Shown here piece by piece: positions 18,596-29,639 of a stretch of 64,000 bases of DNA. Position 1 is the stretch's first letter. Each line of letters starts with the position of its first letter. A program made the position numbers and the translations under genes. Origin of the DNA: an uncultured Lachnospiraceae bacterium (GTDB lineage Bacteria > Bacillota > Clostridia > Lachnospirales > Lachnospiraceae); the NCBI GenBank assembly GCA_947626745.1, contig CANQTF010000003.1, positions 62,001 to 126,000 on the forward strand. The letters are read 5' to 3'. The notes under the pieces were generated by a model. The model did no database searches and had not been told where the DNA came from. It worked only from the letters and a program-made list of their open reading frames with translations.

Positions 18596-19546
18596 ATGAA
18601 CAAAAAACTTACCACCGCAATATTATTGACAAGTTCTTCCGCTGCGGCGATGTATGCGGTCAATCGAATACATACGTCGCTGTGTACCGCCAAGAGTCTG
18701 CTGAACAATTCCGAGAACCGCTACTATGAATGGCGCTTCGGCAAAGTAAGGTATCAGAAGAAGGGAAGCGGCAGCCCGCTGCTTTTCATACACGATCTGA
18801 CAGTCGGCAGCTCCGGTTACGAATACCACCGGCTCATCAATAACCTGACGGAAAAGCACGAGGTCTATTCCATAGATCTTCTGGGCTACGGTCTGTCGGA
18901 CAAGCCGTCCATGACATACACGGGCAGTCTGTACGAACAGCTCATCAGTGATTTCATTATGAACGTCATTAAAAGAAAGACATCTGTAGTTGTGTCGGGA
19001 GAATCCGTGCCCTTTGTCCTGTTGGCATGTCATAACGATCCGAACTGTATCAACAAGATCGTCTGCATCAATCCGCAGAACCTGTATCTGCAGAATCAGA
19101 TCCCGTCCGGCCAGACCAAGCTGATGAAGCTATTTCTGGAGACACCTGTGCTGGGAACATTCGCCTACCATGTGCTCGCGAACAGGGCCATGATCGAAAA
19201 AGATTTTCAGAACCGGTACTTTGGTGAGCCGGGCGAGATCAGAGAAAAATATATCATGAACTATTTGGAAGCCGCGCATACGGGCGGCTGCAATGCCAAG
19301 TATTCTTTTGCAAGCTATGTGGGAAAATACATGAACTTAAATATCCTGCGTGAACTGAAAGAGATCGACAACAGTATCCTGATGATCGGCGGCCAAAAAG
19401 AGGACGATATCAAGACTACCATCGAAAATTATAAATATTACAATCCAGCCATCGAGGAAGTCTATATCCCCGGCACGAAGCATCTGCCGCAGATCGAAGC
19501 GCCGGACGAGGTGCTGGAGCAGATCAGGATCTTCCTCGGAGAATAA
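18596..19546 (+). CDS. Alpha/beta hydrolase
   Basis: PLLFIHDLTVGSSGYEYHRLINNL, YSIDLLGYGLSDKP. Confidence 0.85.
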   Translation: MNKKLTTAILLTSSSAAAMYAVNRIHTSLCTAKSLLNNSENRYYEWRFGKVRYQKKGSGSPLLFIHDLTVGSSGYEYHRLINNLTEKHEVYSIDLLGYGLSDKPSMTYTGSLYEQLISDFIMNVIKRKTSVVVSGESVPFVLLACHNDPNCINKIVCINPQNLYLQNQIPSGQTKLMKLFLETPVLGTFAYHVLANRAMIEKDFQNRYFGEPGEIREKYIMNYLEAAHTGGCNAKYSFASYVGKYMNLNILRELKEIDNSILMIGGQKEDDIKTTIENYKYYNPAIEEVYIPGTKHLPQIEAPDEVLEQIRIFLGE

Positions 19547-19590
19547 CAGCGCATCATAAGTGGGGCGCGTCCAAGCATATCTATTTTTAT

Positions 19591-19643
19591 AAAAAGAGCC
19601 ACCGCCCGGTCAATATCTGACCGTTGCGATGGCCTTTCCTTTT
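19591..19643. terminator. Intrinsic terminator between convergent genes
   Basis: AAAGAGCCaCCGC..GGTCAatatcTGACC..GCGatGGCctttccttttc. Confidence 0.6.
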
Positions 19644-19668
19644 CATACTGTCTTATATACAGATCCGA

Positions 19669-20577
19669 TCAGACGGTAAAATCATATCTGCTGCCGGTCT
19701 CCGGCATCTTCTCCGCTTTGATCGAATCCCAGTCGATCCCGTTCATCTTCTTAAGAAGCTCCTCCAAGCTGTCCGCCTCCACCTCGGCGCGCTTTGTGTC
19801 CGGTCTGTTCTCGGCATATCTGTCGAGCTCTTTCCCCGCCTTCTTCTCCTCTTCTCTTCTCTCGGCACGTTTATTTTCAAGGCGCTCTCTCTGCTTTGCG
19901 CTTGATTTCTCCAGTTCCGCAAAGAAAGAGGTGGTGCCGTCGTCGTTGAAGACAATGCCTACCTTACTGATCTCGGCGCCGTTCCTCTTCTGACCGAACT
20001 GCTCGCAGATCTGTTTGGACATTTTTACCGCTTGCTCCATAGACTGCAGCTTCTCTTTGGCATAATCCGCATCGTTCGCCATTTTCTCCAGTTCTTCATT
20101 GGAAAAAATAATCGAAAATTCTTTGCTGCCACTCTTTGCCAGAGATTTCAGGTCGTCGCCGCTGCCGCCGACAAAGAAATCATAATCTCCGTACTGCTTC
20201 CGCAGATTTTTTAGGAAATCCTGCGCCTTTGCCGAAAGCCCGGACTCGTTCGACCCGGCCGTGTGATCGATACTATCGGAAGAGATCGTGCCGTCTTTGA
20301 GACCTTTTTTGATCTTATCCTCCCATTTTGACATAAAATGTAATCTGGAATAGCTGCCGGGACTTAAGCTGTCCTGCTCCTTCAGCTTACTGTACTGTGC
20401 ATATGCCTCCGGATCGTATTTTTCCATCAGCCTTTCCATATCTGCCACTTCACAGGATTTGTTGGTGGTATCTCTGAGATCTTCCAATGTTCTCGGCTTA
20501 AAAGTCCGTCCCTTGATTGAAGGCTTCGGCATGCCGTAAGCATTCTGATAACCGCCCGATGTGATATCCATACCCAT
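19669..20577 (-). CDS. Hypothetical protein (DUF6033-like)
   Basis: 302 aa ORF beginning MGMDITSGGYQNAYGMPKPSIKGRTFKPRTLEDL with RBS; family recalled, not searched. Confidence 0.65.
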   Translation of the reverse strand: MGMDITSGGYQNAYGMPKPSIKGRTFKPRTLEDLRDTTNKSCEVADMERLMEKYDPEAYAQYSKLKEQDSLSPGSYSRLHFMSKWEDKIKKGLKDGTISSDSIDHTAGSNESGLSAKAQDFLKNLRKQYGDYDFFVGGSGDDLKSLAKSGSKEFSIIFSNEELEKMANDADYAKEKLQSMEQAVKMSKQICEQFGQKRNGAEISKVGIVFNDDGTTSFFAELEKSSAKQRERLENKRAERREEEKKAGKELDRYAENRPDTKRAEVEADSLEELLKKMNGIDWDSIKAEKMPETGSRYDFTV

Positions 20578-20597
20578 AAGTTCGTCCTCCTTTGACT

Positions 20598-20632
20598 AAA
20601 GTAGATCACTTCATGATCTACTTTTTTGCAAC
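20598..20632. terminator. Stem-loop terminator
   Basis: AAAGTAGATCACTTCATGATCTACTTTTTT. Confidence 0.6.
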
Positions 20633-20676
20633 TCCGTTTGCCATAGTGTATGCTTTACTATCATATCGACATCTTG

Positions 20677-22401
20677 TCAGGAAATATTAACCTCACGCCA
20701 GCATTCTTTTTTCCCTTTTTCAGAATAAAATACACAGGCGGCAGGATGCCCGAAAATATATTCAAAAACCTCCACGTGCAGCGCTTTCATCAGCTCTCTG
20801 TAACTATGACCCGACAGGGCCGGAAATATCGCGTGGGTCTTTGATTCCTCATAGATCATATCATGTATCCGCTCCTTCCACCGGTCTAAAGAAGGACAGA
20901 AGGCGGGGCGGCTTTTCATATTGGGTTCGCGCAGATAGAGGTCAAAGGTAAGATATTCACGGTACATAGCTATCATGCGCTCGATTGAGGGGTCTTGCCT
21001 TACACGGCGGCAGGACGGATCATTCTCCGTATCGGAGGCGATCCGGCTGATCCCGCATTCCAGAAGCGTCTCGTACTTCTGCACCCGCGACGATCGGATC
21101 CCGAACAGTCCGTGCTTCTCATACCATGCGGCAATATATTCGTACATGTCAAAAGGCGTCTCAAAATATCCGCACAGATATTGCAGCGATCTTCTAAACT
21201 GTCCGCTGTTGTGATAGATCTCAAGCACTTCCTCGATCTGCTTCAAATGACAGACAGCTTCATAGGAAAGCCATTTGGTGAAGAGCACTTCATAGGGCGG
21301 AAGAGCGCTATACTGTAATCCGTACTCCTGTGCATGAAGCTCTATAGCGGAGCCTTTCAGCACTTTCAGAAAGCCTAACTGGAGCTGATGAGGGTACAAG
21401 GCATATACGTCATTAAAAGACCGCTTGAAGGAATCCATGTCTTCATAGGGAAGTCCGGCGATCAGATCGAGATGTACATGAATATTATCTTTTTTTAAGA
21501 TCCTTGTGACCGCAGCGGCAGCTTTGCCAAAATCCATTTTGCGGCTGATCTCGCGTATGGTCCGCTCATTGGTGGACTGCACGCCGATCTCCAGCTGCAC
21601 CGCGCCGGGACGCATCGACTCCAATACGGTCAGATAATCTTCGTCCAGCAGATCCGCGGCCATCTCAAAATGAAAATTGGTCACGCCGTTGTCGTGCTCC
21701 AGAATATGCTTCAGGATCGGAAGGGCATGTTCTTTCCTGCAGTTAAAGGTGCGGTCAACAAATTTTACTTGGGGGACTTTTTTCTCCAAAAAGAAATCCA
21801 GTTCCCGGCACACGCGCTCCACGGAGCGGAAATCCATCGTTTTATCAATAGAGGAGAGGCAGTAACTGCAGGAAAAGGGACAGCCGCGGCTGCTCTCATA
21901 ATAAATGATACGATGTTCCTGCTCTTTCACAGCTTCATACCAAAAGGGAATCTCATCAAGCGAAAGCCTATGTTCACGATTTCCGTCAAGGACTTCGGGA
22001 AGCTCCTCAGATGCATTCGCAGCGTAAGCAGCTGCCAGACGCCGGAACACACTTTCCCCAGGCCCTGTCATGACACCCCGGAGCTGCCACTTCCGTATCG
22101 TCTCCTCGGCATCGTAGGTGATCTCGGGGCCGCCCGCCCAGATATCCGCATCGGGCAGCACTTTGTGCAGATCGAAGATAATGCTGTCGATCAGCCGGTA
22201 ATTCCAGATATAACAGGAAAAGGCAATCACATCGGGAGCTTTCTTATAGATTTCCTGCAGGATATAAGCGGGCTGCTGGTTGATCGTGAATTCAACGATA
22301 TCGACAAGCGGGCCGTATTCGCCCGCACACGCTTTCAGGGAAAAGACTGCGGGATTGGAATGTATGTACTTTGCATTGATCGCCACAAGTAATATTTTCA
22401 T
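20677..22401 (-). CDS. B12-binding domain radical SAM protein (DUF4080-like)
   Basis: N-terminal cobalamin-binding style region; ESSRGCPFSCSYCLSS radical-SAM CxxxCxxC. Confidence 0.9.
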   Translation of the reverse strand: MKILLVAINAKYIHSNPAVFSLKACAGEYGPLVDIVEFTINQQPAYILQEIYKKAPDVIAFSCYIWNYRLIDSIIFDLHKVLPDADIWAGGPEITYDAEETIRKWQLRGVMTGPGESVFRRLAAAYAANASEELPEVLDGNREHRLSLDEIPFWYEAVKEQEHRIIYYESSRGCPFSCSYCLSSIDKTMDFRSVERVCRELDFFLEKKVPQVKFVDRTFNCRKEHALPILKHILEHDNGVTNFHFEMAADLLDEDYLTVLESMRPGAVQLEIGVQSTNERTIREISRKMDFGKAAAAVTRILKKDNIHVHLDLIAGLPYEDMDSFKRSFNDVYALYPHQLQLGFLKVLKGSAIELHAQEYGLQYSALPPYEVLFTKWLSYEAVCHLKQIEEVLEIYHNSGQFRRSLQYLCGYFETPFDMYEYIAAWYEKHGLFGIRSSRVQKYETLLECGISRIASDTENDPSCRRVRQDPSIERMIAMYREYLTFDLYLREPNMKSRPAFCPSLDRWKERIHDMIYEESKTHAIFPALSGHSYRELMKALHVEVFEYIFGHPAACVFYSEKGKKECWREVNIS

Positions 22402-22411
22402 ACCGGATCCT

Positions 22412-23236
22412 TTACTGCAAGGGCTTTCTGTCCGCCGTTCCCGCTTTTCTGGGATATTTTGCGGGCGTTGCGCTCACTTTCGCGATCGTCACCAGACTGC
22501 GGTAAATGTCGGAACCGGGAAGCATGAAAGTTACCTGCCCTGCTGCCTCACCGCCCAATATGCGAATCGCGGCTGCGGCCTCCCGCAGCTCTTCCTCGGC
22601 CTTCTCCGACTTGTATGCGACAAAGCTGCCGCCAATTTTCACATAGGGAAGACAATATTCCGAAAGGGTGGAAAGATTTGCCACAGCCCGCGACACGCAT
22701 ATATCATACCGTTCCCGCAGCCGTTCCGGCTTGGCATGATCCTCTGCGCGCCCGTGGATCGCTTCCGTTCCCGCAAGCCCGAGTCTGTCGATCACTTCAC
22801 CCAGAAATACAACTCTCTTGTGCAGAGAATCCACAAGGGTGACTTTTAGATGCGGAAAGGCGATCTTAAGCGGGATTCCCGGAAAGCCGGCCCCCGTGCC
22901 GATATCGATCAGCGCCGCCTCCGAATCCGCGCCGGACAGATCGCGGCATTTCACCAAAGAGAGGCTGTCGATAAAATGTTTCTTGAAAACTCCGTCAAAA
23001 TCCGTGATCGCCGTGAGATTCACGTCTTTGTTCCGTTCGACAAGCATTTCATAGTATACAACAAATTGTTGTATCTGTTTTTCGGAAAGGGAGATCCCCA
23101 GCGCTTCCAGATCCTTATAAAATTGTCCGAGATCATATTTTTCCAAGATACTACACAATTTAGAGCGATTCCTTCCGTCGTGATCGTTTGGGCGCGATCC
23201 GCCCGTATTATTTCCTGTAATGTTCCAAATATACAA
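22412..23236 (-). CDS. rsmG: 16S rRNA (guanine(527)-N(7))-methyltransferase RsmG
   Basis: [37 protein letters not shown]; true start probably internal (the ORF start overlaps mnmG by 29 bp). Confidence 0.92.
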   Translation of the reverse strand: MYIWNITGNNTGGSRPNDHDGRNRSKLCSILEKYDLGQFYKDLEALGISLSEKQIQQFVVYYEMLVERNKDVNLTAITDFDGVFKKHFIDSLSLVKCRDLSGADSEAALIDIGTGAGFPGIPLKIAFPHLKVTLVDSLHKRVVFLGEVIDRLGLAGTEAIHGRAEDHAKPERLRERYDICVSRAVANLSTLSEYCLPYVKIGGSFVAYKSEKAEEELREAAAAIRILGGEAAGQVTFMLPGSDIYRSLVTIAKVSATPAKYPRKAGTADRKPLQ

Positions 23237-25118
23237 GCAGCACGGAAATATCCGCCGGCGAAACGCCGGATATTCTGGAAGCCTGTCCTATGGATATGGG
23301 CTGATAAGAGAGCAGCTTCTGTCTCGCCTCCAGCCGCAGAGAACCGATAGCGTTGTAGTCTATATCCGCGGGAATACGCTTTTTTTCCATTTTCTTAAAC
23401 TGCTCCACCTGACGGAGCTGCCTTGCAATATAGCCCTCATATTTGATCTCGATCTCGACCTGCTCGATCACATCGGCGGGAAGCGGCGTGCGTTCTCTGT
23501 CGATCTCGGCCAATGTCTCATAGGAAAGCTCCGGCCGGCAGATCAGCTCCGCAAGGCTTGCGCCCGTCTTCAGCGCCGCGCTGCCGTGAGCGGCGAGAAA
23601 CGCTTGATTTTCTTTTGCCGCGCCGACGACCGTATTTTTCAGGCGCGCGATCTCACGAGCAATGGCTTCTTTCTTGCGGAGCATAGCCTCATAGTCTTCT
23701 CTCGAAACAAGCCCTGCTTCATACCCGATCCCGCGGAGGCGCAGATCGGCATTGTCCTGTCTGAGCAGCAACCGGTACTCCGCTCTGGAGGTCATCATGC
23801 GATAAGGTTCAAAGTTCTCCTTCGTCACAAGGTCGTCGATCAGCACGCCGATATACGCCTGCGATCTGTCAAGGATAACGGCTTCTCTGCCTAAGATCAT
23901 CATCGCCGCATTGATCCCGGCGATCAGTCCCTGCGCCGCAGCCTCCTCGTAACCGCTGCTGCCGTTGAACTGTCCGCCGCTGAACAGGCCCTTGATATCC
24001 TTAAATTCCAGAGACGGGTAGAGCTGTCTCGGATCGATGCAGTCATACTCAATGGCATAAGCGTTCCGCACGATCTTACAGTTTTCCAAGCCGGGAACGG
24101 TGCGGTACATGGCGATCTGCACATCCTCCGGAAGAGAGGAGGACATGCCGCCGACATACATCTCATTGGTGTGCAGCCCCTCCGGTTCTATAAAGACCTG
24201 ATGCCTGTCCTTATCCGCAAATTTCACTACCTTGTCCTCTATGGAAGGGCAGTAGCGCGGGCCTGTTCCCTCTATGATACCCGCGTAGATCGGAGAGCGG
24301 TCGAGATTGTTCCGTATGATCTCGTGGGTCTTCTCATTCGTATAGGTCAGCCAGCATGACACCTGATCGATCTGCACGTCATCGGGGTCGGTGGAGAAGG
24401 AAAAGGGAACTACCCTCTCATCGCCGAACTGCTCTTCCATTTTACTGTAGTCGATCGTCCTGCCGTCCATTCTCGCCGGCGTACCCGTCTTAAATCTTCT
24501 CAGCACGATGCCCAGATCTCTCAGGGAATCGGACAGATGATCCGCCGCCTGTAAACCGTTCGGCCCCGTGTAGGTGATCGTCTCCCCGCACAGACATCTG
24601 GCTTTCAGATAAGTACCCGTACACAGGACGACCGCATCACACTCGTAGACCGTTCCCGTATAAGTTCTGACGCCCGTTATCTTCTTCGTCGCAGAGCCGC
24701 CGTCATAATCCTCTGTCAGAAGCTCACAGACCTCGGCCTGTCTGATCGTCAAATGCTCCTGATTCTCCAAGACCTTGCGCATCTGCCTCGAATATTCCGC
24801 CTTATCCGCCTGTGCGCGCAGAGAGTGGACCGCCGGGCCTTTGGATCTGTTCAACATTTTGGACTGAATAAAAGTCTTGTCGATATTTTTTCCCATTTCG
24901 CCGCCGAGGGCATCTATCTCGCGCACAAGGTGGCCCTTTGAAGTGCCGCCCACGTTCGGATTGCAGGGCATCAAAGCGATACTGTCCACGCTGACCGTGA
25001 AGATCACAGTTTCAAGACCAAGTCTCGCACAGGCCAGCGCGGCTTCACAGCCCGCATGCCCCGCTCCCACGACGCATACATTTACATGAACTCTGTTCTG
25101 CAGCATAGCGATCTCCAT
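23208..25118 (-). CDS. mnmG: tRNA uridine-5-carboxymethylaminomethyl modification enzyme MnmG/GidA
   Basis: [44 protein letters not shown]. Confidence 0.97.
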   Translation of the reverse strand: MEIAMLQNRVHVNVCVVGAGHAGCEAALACARLGLETVIFTVSVDSIALMPCNPNVGGTSKGHLVREIDALGGEMGKNIDKTFIQSKMLNRSKGPAVHSLRAQADKAEYSRQMRKVLENQEHLTIRQAEVCELLTEDYDGGSATKKITGVRTYTGTVYECDAVVLCTGTYLKARCLCGETITYTGPNGLQAADHLSDSLRDLGIVLRRFKTGTPARMDGRTIDYSKMEEQFGDERVVPFSFSTDPDDVQIDQVSCWLTYTNEKTHEIIRNNLDRSPIYAGIIEGTGPRYCPSIEDKVVKFADKDRHQVFIEPEGLHTNEMYVGGMSSSLPEDVQIAMYRTVPGLENCKIVRNAYAIEYDCIDPRQLYPSLEFKDIKGLFSGGQFNGSSGYEEAAAQGLIAGINAAMMILGREAVILDRSQAYIGVLIDDLVTKENFEPYRMMTSRAEYRLLLRQDNADLRLRGIGYEAGLVSREDYEAMLRKKEAIAREIARLKNTVVGAAKENQAFLAAHGSAALKTGASLAELICRPELSYETLAEIDRERTPLPADVIEQVEIEIKYEGYIARQLRQVEQFKKMEKKRIPADIDYNAIGSLRLEARQKLLSYQPISIGQASRISGVSPADISVLLVYLEHYRK

Positions 25119-25124
25119 TACCTA

Positions 25125-26540
25125 TTACTTTCCCATGCAAAATTTACCGAAGATCTCATTCACCAGATCTTCTCCCACTTCCTCGCCGATGATCCTGCCG
25201 AGAGAAGCGTAAGCGCTCATCATGTCAATGGTATAGAAATCCTCCGGCATTCGGTCTTCGATACTCTTCTCAACCTGAATGAGACTTTCATGAGCCTCCT
25301 GAAGCGCTTCCTTATGGCGGGCGTTTGTGATATAAACTTCATCGTTATAAGAAATCTCACCGTGAAAGAACATTTCTCTGACAGCTTCTATAAAAAGTGC
25401 AATACCCGCTCTGTCTTTCATGGAAGTCCTGATGATCTTATTTACCTTCATATCTTCTCTGCCAGACAGAACGGAGCGGATAGCCTTTTCCGACACGACG
25501 GGAGAAAGATCCGATTTGTTGAGAAGTATGATCGTATTCTTTCCTTCTATCATTTTCAGGATCTTTTCATCGTTCTCATCGAACGGGACGGAAGAATCTA
25601 TGACGTAAAGCACCAGATCGGCTTCCGAGACCGCTTTTTTTGCCCTGTCAACGCCTATCTTCTCCACCGCGTCCTGCGTTGAGCGAATGCCGGCCGTATC
25701 TAAGATGCGGAACATAATGCCGCCGATCGTAACGGTCTCCTCCAGAATATCTCTGGTAGTACCGGCGATATCCGTGACGATCGCCCTCTCTTCACCCACC
25801 AAGATATTCAAAAGAGAAGATTTACCTGCGTTGGGCTTTCCGACTATGACCGTATGGATACCCTCCGACAGTATCCTGCCGTCTTCGGCAGAATCGATTG
25901 CGCCCTGTATCTGACCGTCGATCTTTGCTATCTTCTTCAGAAGAAGCTCATCATAACCTTCGGCTTCCAGATCAAAATGTTCCGGATCGTCCAGAGCCGC
26001 CTCGATAAAAGCAACCTCATGTATGATATCAGCCCTGATCTCCTTTATCATATCCGACACGGAGCCTTTCAACTGCTTTACGGAAGATCTCAGGGCAAAT
26101 TCATTCTTTGCATGAATGATATCCATGACTGCCTCGGCTTTTGACAGATCGATCCTTCCATTCAAGAAAGCGCGCTTCGTAAATTCGCCCGGCTCCGCCG
26201 CCCTCGCTCCGGCCTGAAGGACAAGCGCAAGGATCTTGCGCATCATAAGGATACCGCCGTGGCAATTGATCTCCACCGTATCTTCCGCGGTATAGCTTCT
26301 CGGCGCTTTCATGACGGAGATCATGACCTCGTCGATGACGGTTTCGTCATCCTCCGTGATAAAACCATAATGGATCGTGTGAGATCCGTATGTTTGCAAA
26401 GTCCTCTCACCTTTGGCATTCCTGTATAGCTTGTCCGCGATCCGGATCGCATCGTCCCCGCTGATCCTTATGATACCGATCCCCGAATCCGACACGGCCG
26501 TTGCGATCGCTGCGATCGTCTCTTTCTTGTCAGAATACAT
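25125..26540 (-). CDS. mnmE: tRNA modification GTPase MnmE/TrmE
   Basis: GKPNAGKSSLLNILVGEERAIVTDIAGTTRD, C-terminal FCMGK; start MYSDKKETIAAIAT at 26540. Confidence 0.96.
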   Translation of the reverse strand: MYSDKKETIAAIATAVSDSGIGIIRISGDDAIRIADKLYRNAKGERTLQTYGSHTIHYGFITEDDETVIDEVMISVMKAPRSYTAEDTVEINCHGGILMMRKILALVLQAGARAAEPGEFTKRAFLNGRIDLSKAEAVMDIIHAKNEFALRSSVKQLKGSVSDMIKEIRADIIHEVAFIEAALDDPEHFDLEAEGYDELLLKKIAKIDGQIQGAIDSAEDGRILSEGIHTVIVGKPNAGKSSLLNILVGEERAIVTDIAGTTRDILEETVTIGGIMFRILDTAGIRSTQDAVEKIGVDRAKKAVSEADLVLYVIDSSVPFDENDEKILKMIEGKNTIILLNKSDLSPVVSEKAIRSVLSGREDMKVNKIIRTSMKDRAGIALFIEAVREMFFHGEISYNDEVYITNARHKEALQEAHESLIQVEKSIEDRMPEDFYTIDMMSAYASLGRIIGEEVGEDLVNEIFGKFCMGK

Positions 26541-26622
26541 GCTCCGTTCCTCATGATGATGAAAAAGTCCCGCAAGCCGCAAAATGACTTGTAGGACTTT
26601 TCTTGTTCTTCTTCCCTGTCTC

Positions 26623-27258
26623 TCAGCTTCTCTCGTACTTCTTCAATACGACCACGACATGGCGGAACGGCTCTTCCCCCTCGCTGTGCGTCGTGACATA
26701 CTTATCATTTTGAAGAGCGGAGTGAATGATTCTTCTCTCATAGGGATTCATCGGCTCTAACGACACGGGCCGCTTTGTTCTCTTTACCTTATAAGAAATA
26801 TTCTTAGCCAGATTTTCAAGGGTCTCTTTTCTTCTCTGGCGGTAATTTTCCGTATCGACCTTTACCCTGATATAGTTCTCCGCGTCCTTGTTCACGACGA
26901 GAGATACAAGATACTGTAAGGAATCCAATGTCTGCCCTCTCTTACCGATCAAAACGCCCATATCGTCGCCGTTCAGATCTATGTCCATGGAATTATCCGC
27001 CTCGTCGTACTGCACATTCACAACGACTGTCATATTCATGGCTTCAAAGACGTTCTGCAGGAAATCCCTGGCGGTGTCCTCGACAGAGCATTTCACCCTC
27101 GCCTTGATGACCGCAGGCTTAGAACCGATCCCCAAGAATCCCGAAGAACCTTCCTCGATCACTTCATACTCTAATTTATCGCTTGTGACGGTCAGCTTCT
27201 GGCATGCTTCCGTAATGGCGTCGCTGACTGTCTTTGCCGATACTTCAATAAATTCCAT
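26623..27258 (-). CDS. jag: Jag/SpoIIIJ-associated RNA-binding protein (KH-R3H)
   Basis: GVLIGKRGQTLDSLQYLVSLV (KH), R3H region RRIIHSALQNDKYVTTHSEGEEPFRHVVV. Confidence 0.94.
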   Translation of the reverse strand: MEFIEVSAKTVSDAITEACQKLTVTSDKLEYEVIEEGSSGFLGIGSKPAVIKARVKCSVEDTARDFLQNVFEAMNMTVVVNVQYDEADNSMDIDLNGDDMGVLIGKRGQTLDSLQYLVSLVVNKDAENYIRVKVDTENYRQRRKETLENLAKNISYKVKRTKRPVSLEPMNPYERRIIHSALQNDKYVTTHSEGEEPFRHVVVVLKKYERS

Positions 27259-27276
27259 AACAATTCCTCCGTTCCT

Positions 27277-28593
27277 CTATTTATTATTTTTTTCGTTATA
27301 TTGTCTCACCATATTTGCTTTGGACATCATGCTGCCGGGCTTTGCATTCTTATTATAATACTCGGTGGATTTCCTGACAGCCTCTTCCCTTTCTTCCTGC
27401 GTCATGTTCGGTTTGGACTGCGCTTTCGGGATACCGCTCACGTTCTTGGTGTTCATGCTGGCATAAGCCGCCATCTGCTGTGCCCTGACGCCGGCCTTTT
27501 CCATTTTCTTCTTGGCCTTGCCCTCATTCTTCTTGATGATCTCGTCCAAATCCATTTTGTCGATATGCTTATTGATAACGACCTGCTGGATACTTCTCAC
27601 CACAGAACCGGCTATCCAGTACAGACCCATACCTGCGGGAAGCGTATAACAGAAGATCGCCGACATGATAGGCATCATCATGTTCATCGTCTTCATGGAC
27701 TGCATCATGGCGTTCTGCTGATCGCTTGCGTTCTTATTGTTCTGCGACGTATCCTGCTGCGGCATCAGCTTTACGTTGATCCACTGTGTCACCGCGGACA
27801 ATACCGGAATGGAAAGGGCCGCGATCAACAATAGGAACGATCTGGACGCGACCGCCTCCTTCATTACATAAGAAGGAGAGTTTCCGATATTCAGACCCAA
27901 AAAGCTGTTGTACTGATCCAACAGAGAAAGCGTGCGATCCACATCTGCCGAAAGAGAGGGAAACTTATCCTTAATGCTGAGCCATTCCGAAGTGGACGCC
28001 TTATTCAGCACATCGATAAAAGTATTCTGCACATAAGTAGTCACACCGCTCGTAAAGGACTCGTCCGTAAACTGTCTCGAAAACAGACGCGCCTGTGAGA
28101 AGGTCTGTATAAATTCAGAGCTTCCGGCCTGTGCGATCAGATTGTCCACAAGAGGGAAAAAAGCCTCTTTGATCTTGGCGACATAGGCGGGCATATTGTA
28201 GATGACACGATACAGGGCAAGAAGGATCGGCATCTGTATCAAAAGCTGAATACAGCTTCCGGAAGGCGATACGCCGTATTTCGCGTAGACAGCCTTCGTC
28301 TCCATATTCATGGCCATCATGGATTCATTGTCGGTCTTGCCTTTATACTTTGCCTGAATCGCCTGCAGCTCCGGATTCATCTTGACGGACAGCTTTGAGA
28401 ACTTCTGCTGTCTAATCGTCAAGGGCATCAGCAAAAGATAAATAACGATCGTAAACAGAATAATGGCAAGTCCAATATTCGGAATGCCGATCTTGTCCAA
28501 CAAAACGAATATGCCTTCCATTATATAACCCAGCAGTCTGGCGATCGGACCCACGATCTTACCGGAGTTCTGAGTCAATAAAATATCTGACAC
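27277..28593 (-). CDS. yidC: Membrane protein insertase YidC/OxaA
   Basis: GLAIILFTIVIYLLLMPLTIRQQKFSKLSVKMNPELQAIQAKYKGK; gene order. Confidence 0.95.
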   Translation of the reverse strand: MSDILLTQNSGKIVGPIARLLGYIMEGIFVLLDKIGIPNIGLAIILFTIVIYLLLMPLTIRQQKFSKLSVKMNPELQAIQAKYKGKTDNESMMAMNMETKAVYAKYGVSPSGSCIQLLIQMPILLALYRVIYNMPAYVAKIKEAFFPLVDNLIAQAGSSEFIQTFSQARLFSRQFTDESFTSGVTTYVQNTFIDVLNKASTSEWLSIKDKFPSLSADVDRTLSLLDQYNSFLGLNIGNSPSYVMKEAVASRSFLLLIAALSIPVLSAVTQWINVKLMPQQDTSQNNKNASDQQNAMMQSMKTMNMMMPIMSAIFCYTLPAGMGLYWIAGSVVRSIQQVVINKHIDKMDLDEIIKKNEGKAKKKMEKAGVRAQQMAAYASMNTKNVSGIPKAQSKPNMTQEEREEAVRKSTEYYNKNAKPGSMMSKANMVRQYNEKNNK

Positions 28594-28628
28594 GATAAAA
28601 CTACCTCCTTAAAACTTCCGTCCTGTCT

Positions 28629-28838
28629 CTACGGCACAGGATCATAACCGCCCTTGGAAAAGGGATTACATCTGCATATCCTCCACAGAGCCAAAAGACC
28701 GCCCTTGAAAGCGCCGTACTTCTCGACCGCCTCCAATCCGTACTCCGAACACGTCGGAAAATAAGGACATTTCGTGTGCTTCATCGGAGAGATATATCTT
28801 CTGTAACATTTAATGAGATAAATAAGTAATTTTTTCAT
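28629..28838 (-). CDS. yidD: Membrane protein insertion efficiency factor YidD
   Basis: [37 protein letters not shown]...[14 protein letters not shown]. Confidence 0.96.
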   Translation of the reverse strand: MKKLLIYLIKCYRRYISPMKHTKCPYFPTCSEYGLEAVEKYGAFKGGLLALWRICRCNPFSKGGYDPVP

Positions 28839-28846
28839 ACCTGTTT

Positions 28847-29206
28847 CTAATTTTCTTCATCATAAAAATAGATCTTTATCATATGATGAAGCTTTGAAAG
28901 ATGTAACAATGCCTTCTCGATCTCTTCATATCCGGCCGAGGCGGCGCTTTTTCTCGCGACGACTACTATATCTAAACCACTATTAAATATATTTTCGTGT
29001 AGCCGGTAACTCTCTCTCACCAGTCTGGCGAACCTGTGCCTCACGACACTGTTTCCTACCTTTTTGCTGGCGGATATTCCCAGTCTGTTTATGTTCCTGT
29101 TGTTTTTCCATACATACATTACCAGATACTTGTCGGCAAAGCTTCTGCCGTTCTCATAAACATTCCGGAAATCGCTGTTTTTCTTCAGGGACTCTGAAAA
29201 TAACAT
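28847..29206 (-). CDS. rnpA: Ribonuclease P protein component
   Basis: [29 protein letters not shown]; start [22 protein letters not shown] at 29206. Confidence 0.95.
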   Translation of the reverse strand: MLFSESLKKNSDFRNVYENGRSFADKYLVMYVWKNNRNINRLGISASKKVGNSVVRHRFARLVRESYRLHENIFNSGLDIVVVARKSAASAGYEEIEKALLHLSKLHHMIKIYFYDEEN

Positions 29207-29228
29207 TTCTGAACGCACCTTCCCGCGG

Positions 29229-29260
29229 AGAAAAATAGACCACAAAAATGCGGTCTATGC
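29229..29260 (-). terminator. Hairpin/attenuator between rpmH and rnpA, overlapping rpmH stop codon
   Basis: Minus strand ATAGACCGCATTTTTGTGGTCTATTTTT: stem ATAGACC/GGTCTAT plus T-run. Confidence 0.6.
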
Positions 29261-29389
29261 TGATAATTTCTTTCTTCCCTTTGCACGTCTTGCTGCGATC
29301 ACTTTTCTTCCGCCCGCAGTACGCATTCTCTTTCTGAATCCGTGAACCTTGGATCTCTGTCTTTTCTTTGGCTGAAAAGTCATTTTCAT
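29255..29389 (-). CDS. rpmH: 50S ribosomal protein L34
   Basis: Translated by hand: [44 protein letters not shown] (44 aa; not in supplied ORF track). Confidence 0.97.
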   Translation of the reverse strand: MKMTFQPKKRQRSKVHGFRKRMRTAGGRKVIAARRAKGRKKLSA

Positions 29390-29639
29390 ACCGATGCACC
29401 TCCTTCTCGTAGACCTTAGTATCTATAAGGCAGTTATTTTACTGTGACGATTGGAAAAACAACATGTTGATTATATATAATTTACAAAGAAACGTCAAGT
29501 AAAACTACAGATTTTTTATTTTAAAAAAACTATAAAAAATACCGCAAATATCACATTTTTTTAATTATCTATATATTGATATTTCTATATAGATCGTTAC
29601 TATATATTGTATTTCGTTTTTATCTATCCACTTTACATA

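Noticed and set aside
29154-29399. 81-aa minus ORF over rpmH
   Set aside because: Wrong frame; the correct frame encodes a perfect L34 protein (29255-29389).
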